DNA of 38,314 nucleotides. Origin: Burkholderiales bacterium. Lineage in GTDB: Bacteria; Pseudomonadota; Gammaproteobacteria; Burkholderiales; Burkholderiaceae_C. The translations under genes were made by a program, and so were the position numbers. The first letter of the stretch is position 1. Each line of letters opens with the position of its first letter. This document shows, in pieces, positions 1-7,897 of this stretch. The stretch lies in contig JAIXKR010000141.1 in NCBI GenBank assembly GCA_026932235.1, positions 14,273 through 52,586 of the forward strand, written 5' to 3'. The notes under the pieces are model-generated. The model was not told the DNA's origin. It saw only the letters and a program-made list of their open reading frames with translations, and did no database searches.

Positions 1-864
1 GTGCAGGACATCTTCCTCACCGAGACCGCGGCGCTGGCCGACGTCGTGCTGCCGGCTTCGGCCTTCGCCGAGAAGACCGGGACCTACACGAACACCGACC
101 GCACGGTGCAGGTCGGGCGCCAGGCGCTGACGCTGCCGGGCCAGGCGCGGCAGGACCTCTGGTGCATCACCGCGATGGCCGCGCAGCTCGGTCTGGACTG
201 GTCGGGTTACGGCGCCACGCCCAGCGACTGCCGCGACGCGGTCGCGCGCGTGTGGGAGGAAATGCGGCTCGTGATGCCGAGCATCGCCGGCATCTCGTGG
301 GCGCGGCTTGCGCGCGACGGCGCGGTGACCTACCCCTGCAGCGGCGACGACGACCCGGGCCAGCCGGTGGTCTTCACCCAGACCTTCCCGCGTGCCGGCG
401 GCCGCGGGCTCTTCGTGCCCGCCGACATCGTTCCGCCCGACGAGCAGCCCGACGACGACTATCCGATGGTGCTCATCACCGGCCGCCAGCTCGAGCACTG
501 GCACACCGGCAGCATGACGCGGCGCTCGGGTGTGCTCGACGCGATCGAGCCCGATCCGGTGGCCTGGCTGCACCCGGGCGAACTCGAGCGCCTGGGTGTG
601 GCGCGCGGCGGGCTGGTGACGATCGCCTCGCGGCGCGGGCAGGTCAGCCTGTACGCGCGCGCCGACGAGGGCACGCCACCCGGCGCCGTGTTCGTCGCCT
701 TCTGCTGGTACGAGGCCGCGGTGAACAAGCTCACCAACCCGAAGCTCGATCCGATGGGCAAGATCCCCGAGCTCAAGTACTGCGCGGTGCGCATCGGCCC
801 GGGTGGCAAGGTGCCGCTCACCGGCAGTTTCGGCGGCGGGCAGCTGCTCTCGCAGGACGCCTGA
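1..864 (+). CDS. Formate dehydrogenase alpha subunit, C-terminal part (soluble FdsA/FdhF type; 5' end outside window)
   Basis: The 287 codons open at the window edge and end at TGA 862-864. The first codon is GTG, but it is almost certainly internal, because only the last third of a molybdopterin oxidoreductase is present. The opening stretch (LADVVLPASAFAEKTGTYTN, residues 13-32) is the family's conserved segment before the C-terminal molybdopterin-dinucleotide-binding domain. That domain spans about 155-270 and includes LITGRQLEHWHTGSMTRR (158-175) and the final NPKLDPMGKIPELKYCAV. This resembles the cytoplasmic NAD-linked formate dehydrogenase alpha subunit more than the membrane FdnG type found further right. 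The active-site Cys/Sec and the iron-sulfur ligands lie outside the window, so catalytic type cannot be read. No fdsD or fdhD follows directly; the next gene is convergent. Confidence is high for the superfamily and good for formate dehydrogenase. Confidence 0.85.
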   Translation: MQDIFLTETAALADVVLPASAFAEKTGTYTNTDRTVQVGRQALTLPGQARQDLWCITAMAAQLGLDWSGYGATPSDCRDAVARVWEEMRLVMPSIAGISWARLARDGAVTYPCSGDDDPGQPVVFTQTFPRAGGRGLFVPADIVPPDEQPDDDYPMVLITGRQLEHWHTGSMTRRSGVLDAIEPDPVAWLHPGELERLGVARGGLVTIASRRGQVSLYARADEGTPPGAVFVAFCWYEAAVNKLTNPKLDPMGKIPELKYCAVRIGPGGKVPLTGSFGGGQLLSQDA

Positions 865-923
865 ACGCCGATCGCCTGCGCACGGGCAGGTCGATCGATC
901 CGATCTGCATCGTCCCGCCGCGC

Positions 924-940
924 ATCCCGCTTGCCGGGAT
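924..940. terminator. Short hairpin between convergent genes
   Basis: ATCCCG (924-929) and CGGGAT (935-940) form a perfect 6-bp stem with a 5-base loop. It sits in the 86-bp gap between the formate dehydrogenase stop and the convergent lyase stop. There is no T-run, so if it ends transcription it is a weak or factor-assisted site. The remainder of the gap shows nothing else recognisable. Confidence 0.3.
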
Positions 941-950
941 CGCGACCGGC

Positions 951-1823
951 TCAGCCGGCATAGCGCCGTTCCCGCTCGTCCCAATCCGCCTTGCCGACCA
1001 GGCGCTGACGCTCGGCGAACGAGGTCACGAGCGCCGGATCCTCGCGCAGCCCGTGGCCGGCCTTGAGCTGCGACAGTGCCCGAGTCATGCCTGCCAGGGC
1101 CGATTGCAGCGCGGCGTTGGCGTAGAGCACGAAGGCGTAGCCGGCCGCTTCCAGCTCGGCATGCGGCAGCATGGGCGTCTTGCCGCCGAGGACGAGGTTC
1201 ATCAGGAGCGGCCGCGGCAGACGCGCCGGCAGCGCGCGCACGTCGGCGGCGTCGGTCAGCGCCTCGACGAAGAGGAGGTCGGCGCCGGCCTCGGCGTAGC
1301 GCTCGGCGCGCTCGAGCGCATCGGCCACGCCGTGCACCGCCGCGGCATCGGTGCGCGCCATCAGCATCATCCGGCTGTCGGTGCGGGCGTCGGCGGCGGC
1401 GCGGATCTTGTCGACCATCTCCGCCGTCTCGACGACGGCCTTGCCGTCGAAGTGGCCGCAGCGCTTGGGATGGACCTGATCCTCGATCTGGATGCAGTCG
1501 GCGCCGGCGCGCTCGAGCTGGCGCACCGTGTGGTAGGTGTTGAGCGCGTTGCCGAAGCCGGTGTCGGCATCGACGAGGATCGGCAGGCTCACGGCGTCGC
1601 GGATGCGGCGCGTGTGCTCGGCGATCTCGGCCAGGCCGATGAAGCCCTGGTCGGGCAGGCCCAGGCTCATGTTGGTGACGCCGGCACCGCTGACGTAGAC
1701 GGCCTCGAAGCCCAGGTCCTCGATCAGGCGCGCCGACAGCGCATTGAACGCGCCCGGCAGCAGCACCGCGCGCGGTACGCCTACGAGCTGTTGCAAGCGT
1801 GCACGGGAATCACCGGTTGCCAT
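951..1823 (-). CDS. Isocitrate lyase/PEP mutase family carbon-carbon lyase
   Basis: A 290-residue TIM-barrel protein of the isocitrate lyase/PEP mutase superfamily. Visible signatures are VSGAGVTNMSLGLPD (44-58), the metal-binding VDADTGFG (84-91), EDQ (114-116) and the catalytic-cysteine motif KRCGH (120-124). KRCGH marks C-C bond lyases (2-methylisocitrate lyase, dimethylmalate lyase, oxaloacetate-acting members) rather than PEP mutases. The substrate cannot be fixed from sequence. The ATG at 1823 was chosen because similarity begins just after it; an in-frame ATG at 1862 would add 13 unsupported residues. The gene diverges from a tricarboxylate-type transporter across a 217-bp gap, which suggests the transported acid and the lyase substrate may be related (inference). 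It is not close enough to prpB to be named so. Confidence 0.85.
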   Translation of the reverse strand: MATGDSRARLQQLVGVPRAVLLPGAFNALSARLIEDLGFEAVYVSGAGVTNMSLGLPDQGFIGLAEIAEHTRRIRDAVSLPILVDADTGFGNALNTYHTVRQLERAGADCIQIEDQVHPKRCGHFDGKAVVETAEMVDKIRAAADARTDSRMMLMARTDAAAVHGVADALERAERYAEAGADLLFVEALTDAADVRALPARLPRPLLMNLVLGGKTPMLPHAELEAAGYAFVLYANAALQSALAGMTRALSQLKAGHGLREDPALVTSFAERQRLVGKADWDERERRYAG

Positions 1824-2040
1824 GCTGGTCTGTTCCCGCTCGGCAGCTGCCCAAGCGTGCATGTTAGCCAAACGCGAGCCGCCGGACACGCCGGCTCGCG
1901 GCGTTATAACTCGCCCCGTTCGGCGTGCCGCGAATCCCCCATCAGGGAAGAACCCTTGCCGCGCGGCCGCGGATTTGGTGGAGCATGCGCGTGTTCGCGC
2001 ACCCGTTCGCGCATCATTTGGAACCGAGGAGAACCCGATC
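1824..2040. promoter_or_regulatory. Divergent control region with 9-bp inverted repeat and GTTATAAC palindrome
   Basis: This 217-bp gap separates the lyase (leftward) from tctC (rightward). CGCGAGCCG (1873-1881) and CGGCTCGCG (1892-1900) form a perfect 9-bp inverted repeat with a 10-base spacer. Three bases further on, GTTATAAC (1903-1910) is a perfect 8-bp palindrome. It is one of the few AT-rich stretches here and contains a TATAAC that could act as a -10 element. The dyad next to a possible -10 looks like an operator for a regulator controlling both directions. No convincing -35 was found. The regulator is not encoded next to it. Confidence 0.45.
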
Positions 2041-3021
2041 GTGAGAATCAAGCTTTCATTCACCGCGCTGGCGCTGGCGTTCGGTCTTGGCTTGGCACAG
2101 GCAGCACCGCTCGACAAGAGCGAATGCATCGCGCCGGCCAAGCCCGGCGGCGGTTTCGACCTGACCTGCAAGCTGGCGCAGTCCGCGCTGCTCGACGGCA
2201 AGTACGTGAGCACGCCGATGCGCGTGACCTACATGCCCGGCGGCATCGGCGCCGTGGCGATGAACGCGATCGCCGCGCAGCGCCCGGCCGAGGACAACAC
2301 GATCGTCGCGTTCTCGGGCGGCTCGCTGTTCAACATCGCGCAAGGCAAGTTCGGCCGCTACAACGAGAACGACGTGCGTTGGCTCGCCGGCATCGGCACC
2401 GACTACGGTGCACTGATGGTCGCCGAGAGCTCGCCCATCAAGTCGCTCGCCGACCTGGCTGCCGCGATCAAGGCCGACCCGCGAAAGGTCGTCTTCGGCG
2501 CCGGCGGCACCGTCGGCAGCCAGGACTGGATGAAGGCCGCGCTCACCGCCAAGGCCGCGGGGCTCGATCCCAAGGGCATGCGCTTCGTCGCCTTCGAGGG
2601 CGGCGGCGAGGGTCTCACCGCGCTGCAGGGGGGGCACATCCAGGTGCTCTCGGGCGACGCGTCGGAGGCCGAGGAGCACATCAAGGCGGGGGCCAAGATC
2701 CGCGTGCTCGCCGTGCTGGCGGACAAGCGCCTCGAAGGCGGTCTTTCGAGCGTGCCCACCGCGAAGGAACAGGGCATGGACGTCGAGTGGCCGATCATCC
2801 GCGGCTTCTACATGGGGCCCAAGGTGAGCGATGCCGACTACAAGGTCTGGGTCGACACCTTCGCGAAGATGATGAGCACGCCCGCATTCGCGAAGCTGCG
2901 CGCCGAGCGCAGCCTCTACCCGTTCGCGATGACCGGCGCCGAGTTCGACGCCTACGTCAAGAAGCAGGTGGCGGCGTATCGCAAGATCGCAGCCGACGTC
3001 GGGCTGAACGTCGCCAAGTGA
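2041..3021 (+). CDS. tctC: Tripartite tricarboxylate transporter substrate-binding protein (TctC/Bug family)
   Basis: A 326-residue periplasmic solute-binding protein. It starts with GTG at 2041, preceded by a strong ribosome site GAGGAGA (2026-2032). Residues 1 to about 21 are a Sec signal peptide: basic start, a hydrophobic ALALAFGLGLAQA stretch, then cleavage near A21/A22. The mature part has the Bug-family ligand loop PGGGFD (35-40) and the typical two-lobe layout, with GGTVGSQDW near 157-165. Bug proteins capture carboxylates, often dicarboxylic, tricarboxylic or aromatic acids, and pass them to TctAB. The genes for those membrane subunits follow immediately, so this is a true transport partner and not one of the many orphan Bug proteins of Burkholderiales. 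An upstream in-frame ATG at 1744 would lie inside the lyase gene and would bury the signal peptide, so it was not used. Confidence 0.9.
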   Translation: MRIKLSFTALALAFGLGLAQAAPLDKSECIAPAKPGGGFDLTCKLAQSALLDGKYVSTPMRVTYMPGGIGAVAMNAIAAQRPAEDNTIVAFSGGSLFNIAQGKFGRYNENDVRWLAGIGTDYGALMVAESSPIKSLADLAAAIKADPRKVVFGAGGTVGSQDWMKAALTAKAAGLDPKGMRFVAFEGGGEGLTALQGGHIQVLSGDASEAEEHIKAGAKIRVLAVLADKRLEGGLSSVPTAKEQGMDVEWPIIRGFYMGPKVSDADYKVWVDTFAKMMSTPAFAKLRAERSLYPFAMTGAEFDAYVKKQVAAYRKIAADVGLNVAK

Positions 3022-3058
3022 TGCGTCCGGGGCGGGTCGCCTGCCGATCTCGGCGATC

Positions 3059-3083
3059 GATGCCCCCGGGCCGTCGAGGCATC
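3059..3083 (+). other. Inverted repeat between tctC and tctB
   Basis: GATGCC (3059-3064) and GGCATC (3078-3083) can pair across a 13-base loop in the 94-bp tctC-tctB gap. A competing pairing, GAGGC (3076-3080) with GCCTC (3092-3096), is also possible. Hairpins behind a binding-protein gene can stabilise that part of the message, or partly stop transcription, so that more binding protein than permease is made. That role is inferred here. The tctB ribosome site GAGGA (3103-3107) lies after both. Confidence 0.3.
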
Positions 3084-3115
3084 CGCCATCGGCCTCCACG
3101 ACGAGGATCTCGAAC

Positions 3116-3562
3116 ATGAGCGACCGAATTCTGGGCGCCGCCTGCGTGCTGGTCGGCGCCGGCATGGCCTGGGCCGCGCGCGACTACGCGGCACCGATTT
3201 CCTACGAACCCGTGGGGCCGAAGGCCTTCCCGATGCTGCTGGCTGCATTGCTCGCGGCCGGCGGGCTGTGGCTGGTGCTCAAGCCCAGCGCCGACGGCAG
3301 CTGGATCCGGCGCGTGCCGCTCGGCGCGCTGGGATTCGCGGTGCTGGCGGTGTTCGCCTACGCCTTCCTGTTCCAGACGCTGGGCTTCACGCTGGCGACG
3401 GTCGTGATGGCCGTGCCCGTCGGCATGGCTTTCGGCGGCAGCTGGAAGCAGGCGCTGGCCGGCGGCGTCGGCCTGGGCCTGTTGCTCTACCTGGGCTTCG
3501 ACAAGCTGCTCGACGTGGTGCTGCCCTCCGGGGCGCTGGCTTTCATCCTCGGGGGGCGCTGA
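3116..3562 (+). CDS. tctB: Tripartite tricarboxylate transporter small membrane subunit TctB
   Basis: 148 residues, very hydrophobic, with about four membrane segments: roughly 4-22, 37-55, 67-88 and 91-127, the last being one long or two short helices. The segment order and length match the TctB family, the poorly conserved small integral membrane partner of TctA in the tripartite tricarboxylate transporter. ATG at 3116 has GAGGA 8 bases upstream. The stop lies 3 bases before the GTG start of tctA, so the two are translationally coupled. TctB members share little primary sequence, so position between tctC and tctA is a large part of the evidence. It acts in the inner membrane with TctA to import the acid delivered by TctC, driven by an ion gradient. 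Confidence 0.88.
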   Translation: MSDRILGAACVLVGAGMAWAARDYAAPISYEPVGPKAFPMLLAALLAAGGLWLVLKPSADGSWIRRVPLGALGFAVLAVFAYAFLFQTLGFTLATVVMAVPVGMAFGGSWKQALAGGVGLGLLLYLGFDKLLDVVLPSGALAFILGGR

Positions 3563-3565
3563 GCC

Positions 3566-5065
3566 GTGGAGACCATCGAATTCCTGATGTCGGGCTTCGG
3601 TATCGCGCTGACGCCGACCAACCTGATGATGGCCGCGATCGGTGCCCTGGTCGGCACGATCGTCGGCATGCTGCCGGGCCTCGGGCCGATCAACGGCGTT
3701 GCCATCCTGATGCCGCTGGCCTTTGCGCTCAAGCTGCCGCCGGAGACGGCGCTGATCCTGCTGGCTTCGGTCTACCTGGGCTGCGAGTTCGGGGGGCGTA
3801 TCTCGTCCATCCTGCTGAACGTGCCGGGAGACGCCGGGGCGATCATGACGGCGCTGGACGGCTATCCGATGGCCAAGAAGGGCATGGGGGGCGTGGCGCT
3901 CTCGATCTCGGCCTGGTCCTCTTTCATCGGCTCGATCCTGGCGGCATCGGGCTTCGTGCTCTTCGCGCCGATCCTGGCGCGCTGGGCGCTGGCCTTCGGC
4001 CCCGCCGAGTATTTCGCGCTGATGTGCTTTGCGTTTGCCTGCCTGACGGGACTGATGGGTGACCAGCCGTTGAAGGCCGCGCTCGCGGCGGTGATCGGCC
4101 TGGCGCTGGCGACCGTGGGCCTGGACTCCAACTCGGGCGTCTACCGCTTCACCGGTGGCGACGTTCACCTCTCCGACGGCATCCAGTTCATCGTCGTCGT
4201 CATCGGCCTGTTCTCGATCAGCGAAATCCTGCTGATGCTCGAGCAGCACCACGCGGTGGGCGGGATCATTCGCGAGACCGGGCGCGCGCTCTTCAACCTC
4301 AAGGAGATGGCGCAGACCTGGTGGACGACGCTGCGCTCGGCGCTGGTGGGCTTCGTCGTCGGCGTGCTGCCCGGTGCCGGCGCGACGATCGCCAGCGCGA
4401 TGACCTACACGATGGAAAAGCAGATCGCCGGCGACAAGGGCAACTTCGGCGAGGGCGACATCCGCGGCGTCGCCGCGCCCGAGGCCGCCAACAACGCCTC
4501 GGCGATCGGCTCCTTCGTCCCGATGCTGACGCTGGGCGTGCCGGGTTCGGGCACGACCGCGGTGATGATGGGGGCGCTCGCGCTCTACAACATCACGCCG
4601 GGGCCGGCGCTGTTCACGCAGAACGCGGGGCTCGTCTGGAGCCTGATCGCCTCGCTCTTCATCGCCAGCGTGATCCTGCTGGTCATCAATATCCCGCTGG
4701 TCGGGATGTTCACGCGGCTGCTGCAGACGCCGAACTGGCTGCTGGTGCCCGGCATCCTCGCCGTCAGCGCGGTCGGCGTGTACTCGGTGCACGCGACGAC
4801 CTTCGACCTGATGATGATGGCCGTCTTCGGCGTCGTCGGCTATTTCCTGCGCAAGCAGGGCGTGCCGATGGCGCCGCTGATCCTCGGCTTCGTCCTCGGC
4901 GACATGATGGAGCAGAACCTGCGCCGCGCGCTCTCGATCACCGACGGCGAAGTGGGCATCCTCTTCGAGAGCCCGATCTCGATCAGCCTGTGGGTGCTCT
5001 CGGTTCTGATGATCGTCGTGCCGCCGCTGCTGCGCCTGCGCAAGCGGCGCCGCAGCGCGGTCTGA
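3566..5065 (+). CDS. tctA: Tripartite tricarboxylate transporter large membrane subunit TctA
   Basis: 499 residues with many membrane segments, the usual size for TctA. The family's two internally related signatures are present: [10 protein letters not shown] (37-46) and [10 protein letters not shown] further on at about 268-277, which reflects the known inverted duplication of the protein. LNVPGDAGA (84-92) and [16 protein letters not shown] in the second half are also typical. The start codon is GTG at 3566, coupled to tctB by a 3-base gap. TctA forms the translocation channel in the inner membrane; the binding protein and small subunit are encoded directly upstream. The C-terminus is strongly basic (RLRKRRRSA), as expected for a cytoplasmic tail. 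The substrate is unknown. The divergent C-C lyase hints at a di- or tricarboxylate or a methylated derivative. Confidence 0.93.
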   Translation: METIEFLMSGFGIALTPTNLMMAAIGALVGTIVGMLPGLGPINGVAILMPLAFALKLPPETALILLASVYLGCEFGGRISSILLNVPGDAGAIMTALDGYPMAKKGMGGVALSISAWSSFIGSILAASGFVLFAPILARWALAFGPAEYFALMCFAFACLTGLMGDQPLKAALAAVIGLALATVGLDSNSGVYRFTGGDVHLSDGIQFIVVVIGLFSISEILLMLEQHHAVGGIIRETGRALFNLKEMAQTWWTTLRSALVGFVVGVLPGAGATIASAMTYTMEKQIAGDKGNFGEGDIRGVAAPEAANNASAIGSFVPMLTLGVPGSGTTAVMMGALALYNITPGPALFTQNAGLVWSLIASLFIASVILLVINIPLVGMFTRLLQTPNWLLVPGILAVSAVGVYSVHATTFDLMMMAVFGVVGYFLRKQGVPMAPLILGFVLGDMMEQNLRRALSITDGEVGILFESPISISLWVLSVLMIVVPPLLRLRKRRRSAV

Positions 5066-5073
5066 GCCGATGA

Positions 5074-5095
5074 GCGCATGAGGGACTGCATGCGC
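5074..5095 (+). terminator. Hairpin after tctA
   Basis: GCGCATG (5074-5080) and CATGCGC (5089-5095) form a perfect 7-bp stem with an 8-base loop, 8 bases after the tctA stop and 38 bases before the next start. No T-run follows. It may mark the 3' end of the tctCBA message, although the next gene is on the same strand. Confidence 0.35.
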
Positions 5096-5133
5096 AGGCC
5101 GATGCCGCCGGACGCGGCATGCAGGGTGCAGCG

Positions 5134-6174
5134 ATGAGCCCGCCTGGAATCGACCTGCGCTCGGACACCGTGACGCGCCCCACCGCGGCCATGCGCGCAG
5201 CCATGGCTGCCGCCCCGGTCGGCGACGACCAGTACGGCGAGGACCCGAGCACCAACCGCCTGCAGGCGCGCGTGGCCGAGCTGCTGGGCAAGGAGGCGGC
5301 GCTGTGGCTGCCCAGTGGCACCATGGGCAACCAGATCGCGCTGCTGGTGCTGACGCAGCGCGGCGACGAGGTCATCGCCGCGCGCGAAAGCCATGCCGCG
5401 TGGCACGAGGTCGGCGGTGCTGCCGCGAATGCCGGTGTGCAGATCGTCGAAATCGGGCGGGGCGGCGTCTTCGGCGCCGACGAGCTGGAGGCCGCGATCA
5501 AGCCGTCGGGTCTGCCGGTGTTTCCGCGCACGACGCTGCTGGAGATCGAGAACACGCACAACCGCGCCGGCGGCATCGTCGTGCCGCAGCCGCGTGTGGT
5601 GCAGCTCTGTGCCGTGGCGAAGGCGCGCGGGCTTTCCACCTTTCTCGACGGCGCACGCCTGTGGAACGCGCATGTGGCCAGCGGCGTCGCGCCGCACGAA
5701 ATGGCGGCGCCCTTCGATCTCGTCTCGGTCGCCTTCAGCAAGGGCCTGGGCGCGCCCGGCGGCTCGGTGCTCGCCGGGCGCAAGGACTTGATCGCGTCGG
5801 CCGATCGTCACCGCCGACGGCTTGGCGGTGCGATGCGCCAGAACGGCATCTTCGCGGCCGCCGCGCTGCACGGTCTGGACCATCACCTCACGCGCCTGGC
5901 CGACGACCACGCCAACGCGCGCCTGCTCGCCGAGCGGCTCGTCGCCGCCACCCCGGTCGTGCTGGACCTGGCGACGGTACAGACCAACATCGTCGTCTTC
6001 CAGCTGCCGCCGACGCTCCCCGACGCGGCCACGGTGGTGGCTCAAGCGCGCGCGCAAGGCGTGCTGATCAGCGCCTTCGGCCCGCGCACGGTGCGCGCGG
6101 TGACGCACCTGGACGTCGACCGCGCGCAGTGCGAGCGCGCGGCCCGGGTGCTCGTCGAGCTGCTCTCGCGCTGA
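5134..6174 (+). CDS. ltaE: Low-specificity L-threonine aldolase
   Basis: 346 residues of a PLP fold-type I enzyme of the beta-eliminating/threonine aldolase family. It opens with the hallmark [12 protein letters not shown] (6-17) and [10 protein letters not shown] (31-40). The Schiff-base lysine is K203 in [12 protein letters not shown], and the PLP-aspartate lies in [11 protein letters not shown]. These enzymes split L-threonine or allo-threonine into glycine and acetaldehyde in the cytoplasm. ATG at 5134 was chosen because homology starts right after it; an ATG at 5119 would add five residues. It lies on the same strand as tctA, 68 bases downstream with a hairpin between, so co-transcription is possible but not shown. 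Active-site residues look intact. Confidence 0.92.
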   Translation: MSPPGIDLRSDTVTRPTAAMRAAMAAAPVGDDQYGEDPSTNRLQARVAELLGKEAALWLPSGTMGNQIALLVLTQRGDEVIAARESHAAWHEVGGAAANAGVQIVEIGRGGVFGADELEAAIKPSGLPVFPRTTLLEIENTHNRAGGIVVPQPRVVQLCAVAKARGLSTFLDGARLWNAHVASGVAPHEMAAPFDLVSVAFSKGLGAPGGSVLAGRKDLIASADRHRRRLGGAMRQNGIFAAAALHGLDHHLTRLADDHANARLLAERLVAATPVVLDLATVQTNIVVFQLPPTLPDAATVVAQARAQGVLISAFGPRTVRAVTHLDVDRAQCERAARVLVELLSR

Positions 6175-6194
6175 TCCGCCGCGCTGCGGCGGAT
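6174..6194. terminator. Strong hairpin between convergent ltaE and aminotransferase
   Basis: ATCCGCCGC (6174-6182) and GCGGCGGAT (6186-6194) form a perfect 9-bp, mostly GC stem with a GCT loop. It begins on the last base of the ltaE stop, in the 46-bp gap between two convergent genes. It is followed by TCTCG on the plus side and has only a short pyrimidine run, so it would work as a bidirectional but not classical terminator. Confidence 0.55.
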
Positions 6195-6220
6195 TCTCGA
6201 GCGCTTTCTCAGGCGCTTGA

Positions 6221-7582
6221 TCAGGCGGTTTCTTCGAGCGTCTCGCCCAGCGCCGAGACGAGGCTGTCGAGCTCCTCCTTCGTGCTGATGAAGGGCGGCG
6301 CGAGCTGGATCGTGTCGCCGCCATAGCGCACGTAGAAGCCCTTGCGGTACATCGCCATCGCGACCTCGAAGGGGCGGCGCGCCGGCTCGCCGGGCGCGGC
6401 GGCGATCGTGAAGCCGGCGGCCAGACCGAAGTTGCGGATGTCGACGACGTGCTTCGTGCCCTTCAGGCCGTGCACCGCGGCCTCGAAGGGCTGCGCGAGT
6501 TCGCGCACCCGCTGCACCGCGTTCTCCTGCTCGAGCAGCTTCAGCGCCTCGATGCCCGCGGCGCAGGCCACCGGGTGCGCCGAGTAGGTGTAGCCGTGCG
6601 GGAACTCGAGCATGTACTCGGGCCCGCCCTGCGCGATGAAGGTGTCGTGGATGTCCTGGCGCACGACGACGCCGCCCAGCGGCTGCGCGCCGTTGGTCAC
6701 CTGCTTGGCGAAGTTGAGCAGGTCCGGCGTGACGCCGAAGACCTCGGACCCGGTCCAGCCGCCGGCGCGGCCGAAGCCGGTGATGACCTCGTCGAAGATC
6801 AGCAGGATGTCGTGCTTGGTGCAGATCTCGCGCAGGCGCTGCAGGTAGCCCTGCGGCGGGATGATCACGCCGGCCGAGCCGCTGAAGGGCTCGACGATCA
6901 CCGCGGCGATGTTCGACGCGTCGTGCAGGTTGATCAGCTCGACCAGCTCGTCGGCGAGCGCCGCGCCGTGAGGCCCGTCGGCCGGCGGCATGCCGCGATG
7001 GAAGCTCCCTGACGGCGGCTGCGTGTGCGGCAGGTGGTCGGCTTCGATGCCCTGGCCGAAGGTCTTGCGGTTGCCGACCATGCCGCCGACCGAGACGCCG
7101 CCGAAGTTGACGCCATGGTAGCCCTTGGCGCGGCCGACGAGTCGCGTCTTGCTCGCCTGGCCGCGCGCGCGCCAGTAGGCGCGGGCGATCTTCAGCGAGG
7201 TGTCGGCGGCCTCGGAGCCCGAGCTGGTGAAGAAGACGCGGTTGAGTCCCGCGGGCATGCGCTCGACGATGAGGTTGGCGAGCTCGAAGGACAGCGGGTG
7301 TCCGAACTGGAACGCGGGCGAGTAGTCCAGCGTCGCCGCCTGGCGGCCGATGGCCTCGGCGATCTCGCGCCGGCCGTGGCCCAGGCCCGAACACCACAGG
7401 CCCGAGAGCCCGTCGAAGACGCGGCGGCCGTCGTGCGTGGTGTAGTAGACACCTTCACCGCCGACGATCAGCCGCGGGTTGGCCTTGAATTCACGGTTGC
7501 CGGTGAAGGGCATCCAGTGCGCGGCGAGCCAGGCGGCGTCGGTGCGCGGCGGGTTCAGGGTCCAATGTTCATGCGCGTTCAT
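6221..7582 (-). CDS. Class III omega-aminotransferase (beta-alanine:pyruvate type)
   Basis: 453 residues of the class III aminotransferase family. The start region WMPFTGNREFKANPR, the PLP-phosphate site TSSGSEAADTSLKIA, the aspartate in LLIFDEVITGFGR and the Schiff-base lysine K293 in NFAKQVTNGAQPLGG match omega-amino-acid:pyruvate aminotransferases of the BauA/AptA kind. They move an amino group from beta-alanine or other omega-amines to pyruvate. Exact amine specificity cannot be read. ATG at 7582 is supported by GGAGAA just upstream on the minus strand; a further upstream in-frame start would add a basic, low-complexity extension typical of GC-rich noise. It is convergent with ltaE and divergent from fdhD. 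It probably works in amine or pyrimidine/beta-alanine breakdown and has no clear link to its neighbours. Confidence 0.88.
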   Translation of the reverse strand: MNAHEHWTLNPPRTDAAWLAAHWMPFTGNREFKANPRLIVGGEGVYYTTHDGRRVFDGLSGLWCSGLGHGRREIAEAIGRQAATLDYSPAFQFGHPLSFELANLIVERMPAGLNRVFFTSSGSEAADTSLKIARAYWRARGQASKTRLVGRAKGYHGVNFGGVSVGGMVGNRKTFGQGIEADHLPHTQPPSGSFHRGMPPADGPHGAALADELVELINLHDASNIAAVIVEPFSGSAGVIIPPQGYLQRLREICTKHDILLIFDEVITGFGRAGGWTGSEVFGVTPDLLNFAKQVTNGAQPLGGVVVRQDIHDTFIAQGGPEYMLEFPHGYTYSAHPVACAAGIEALKLLEQENAVQRVRELAQPFEAAVHGLKGTKHVVDIRNFGLAAGFTIAAAPGEPARRPFEVAMAMYRKGFYVRYGGDTIQLAPPFISTKEELDSLVSALGETLEETA

Positions 7583-7897
7583 GGTGGTTCTCCGTGGGCG
7601 AGGGCGCTGCCTTGCCCGGCAGCCGCGGGCCGGGAGCGCAGGTCGCCCCGGCGTAGACGGCCAAGTATGCGCGCATCGCCCCTTTCGCGTCTCGCCCACG
7701 CGCGTGTCGCGGTCGCGTGCGCGGACTCCACCGACGCGAGCGCGATTCGTTGCGCGCGACCCCATCGCCATGCCGGCATTGATCATCGGCCCGGCCGCGT
7801 GGTCTGCCCCTGTCTACACTCATGATCCCGGGGGCGTGCGAATCGACGCCCCGAACGGGCGCGAGCCCATCCTCCCCGCTTCTTTTCCCTGCGCCGC
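7583..7897. promoter_or_regulatory. 315-bp divergent gap upstream of fdhD, with an inverted repeat at 7831-7852
   Basis: No convincing gene lies between the aminotransferase start and fdhD. The part nearer fdhD holds a possible -10, TACACT (7815-7820), with no matching -35. Eleven bases after it comes a perfect 7-bp inverted repeat, GGGGCGT (7831-7837) and ACGCCCC (7846-7852), with an 8-base spacer. It lies 45 bases before the fdhD ATG, so it could be an operator or a leader hairpin for the formate dehydrogenase/selenium transcript. The left two thirds show only GC-rich sequence with no clear signal. Confidence 0.35.

Noticed and set aside
2957-4792. A 611-codon open frame antisense to tctB and tctA
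   Set aside because: The product is Arg/Gln/His/Asp-rich low-complexity sequence without domains, opposite two clear transporter genes.
5119-5133. Start of threonine aldolase at ATG 5119
   Set aside because: It would add five residues (MQGAA) before the family's conserved beginning; ATG 5134 fits better, although the choice is not certain.
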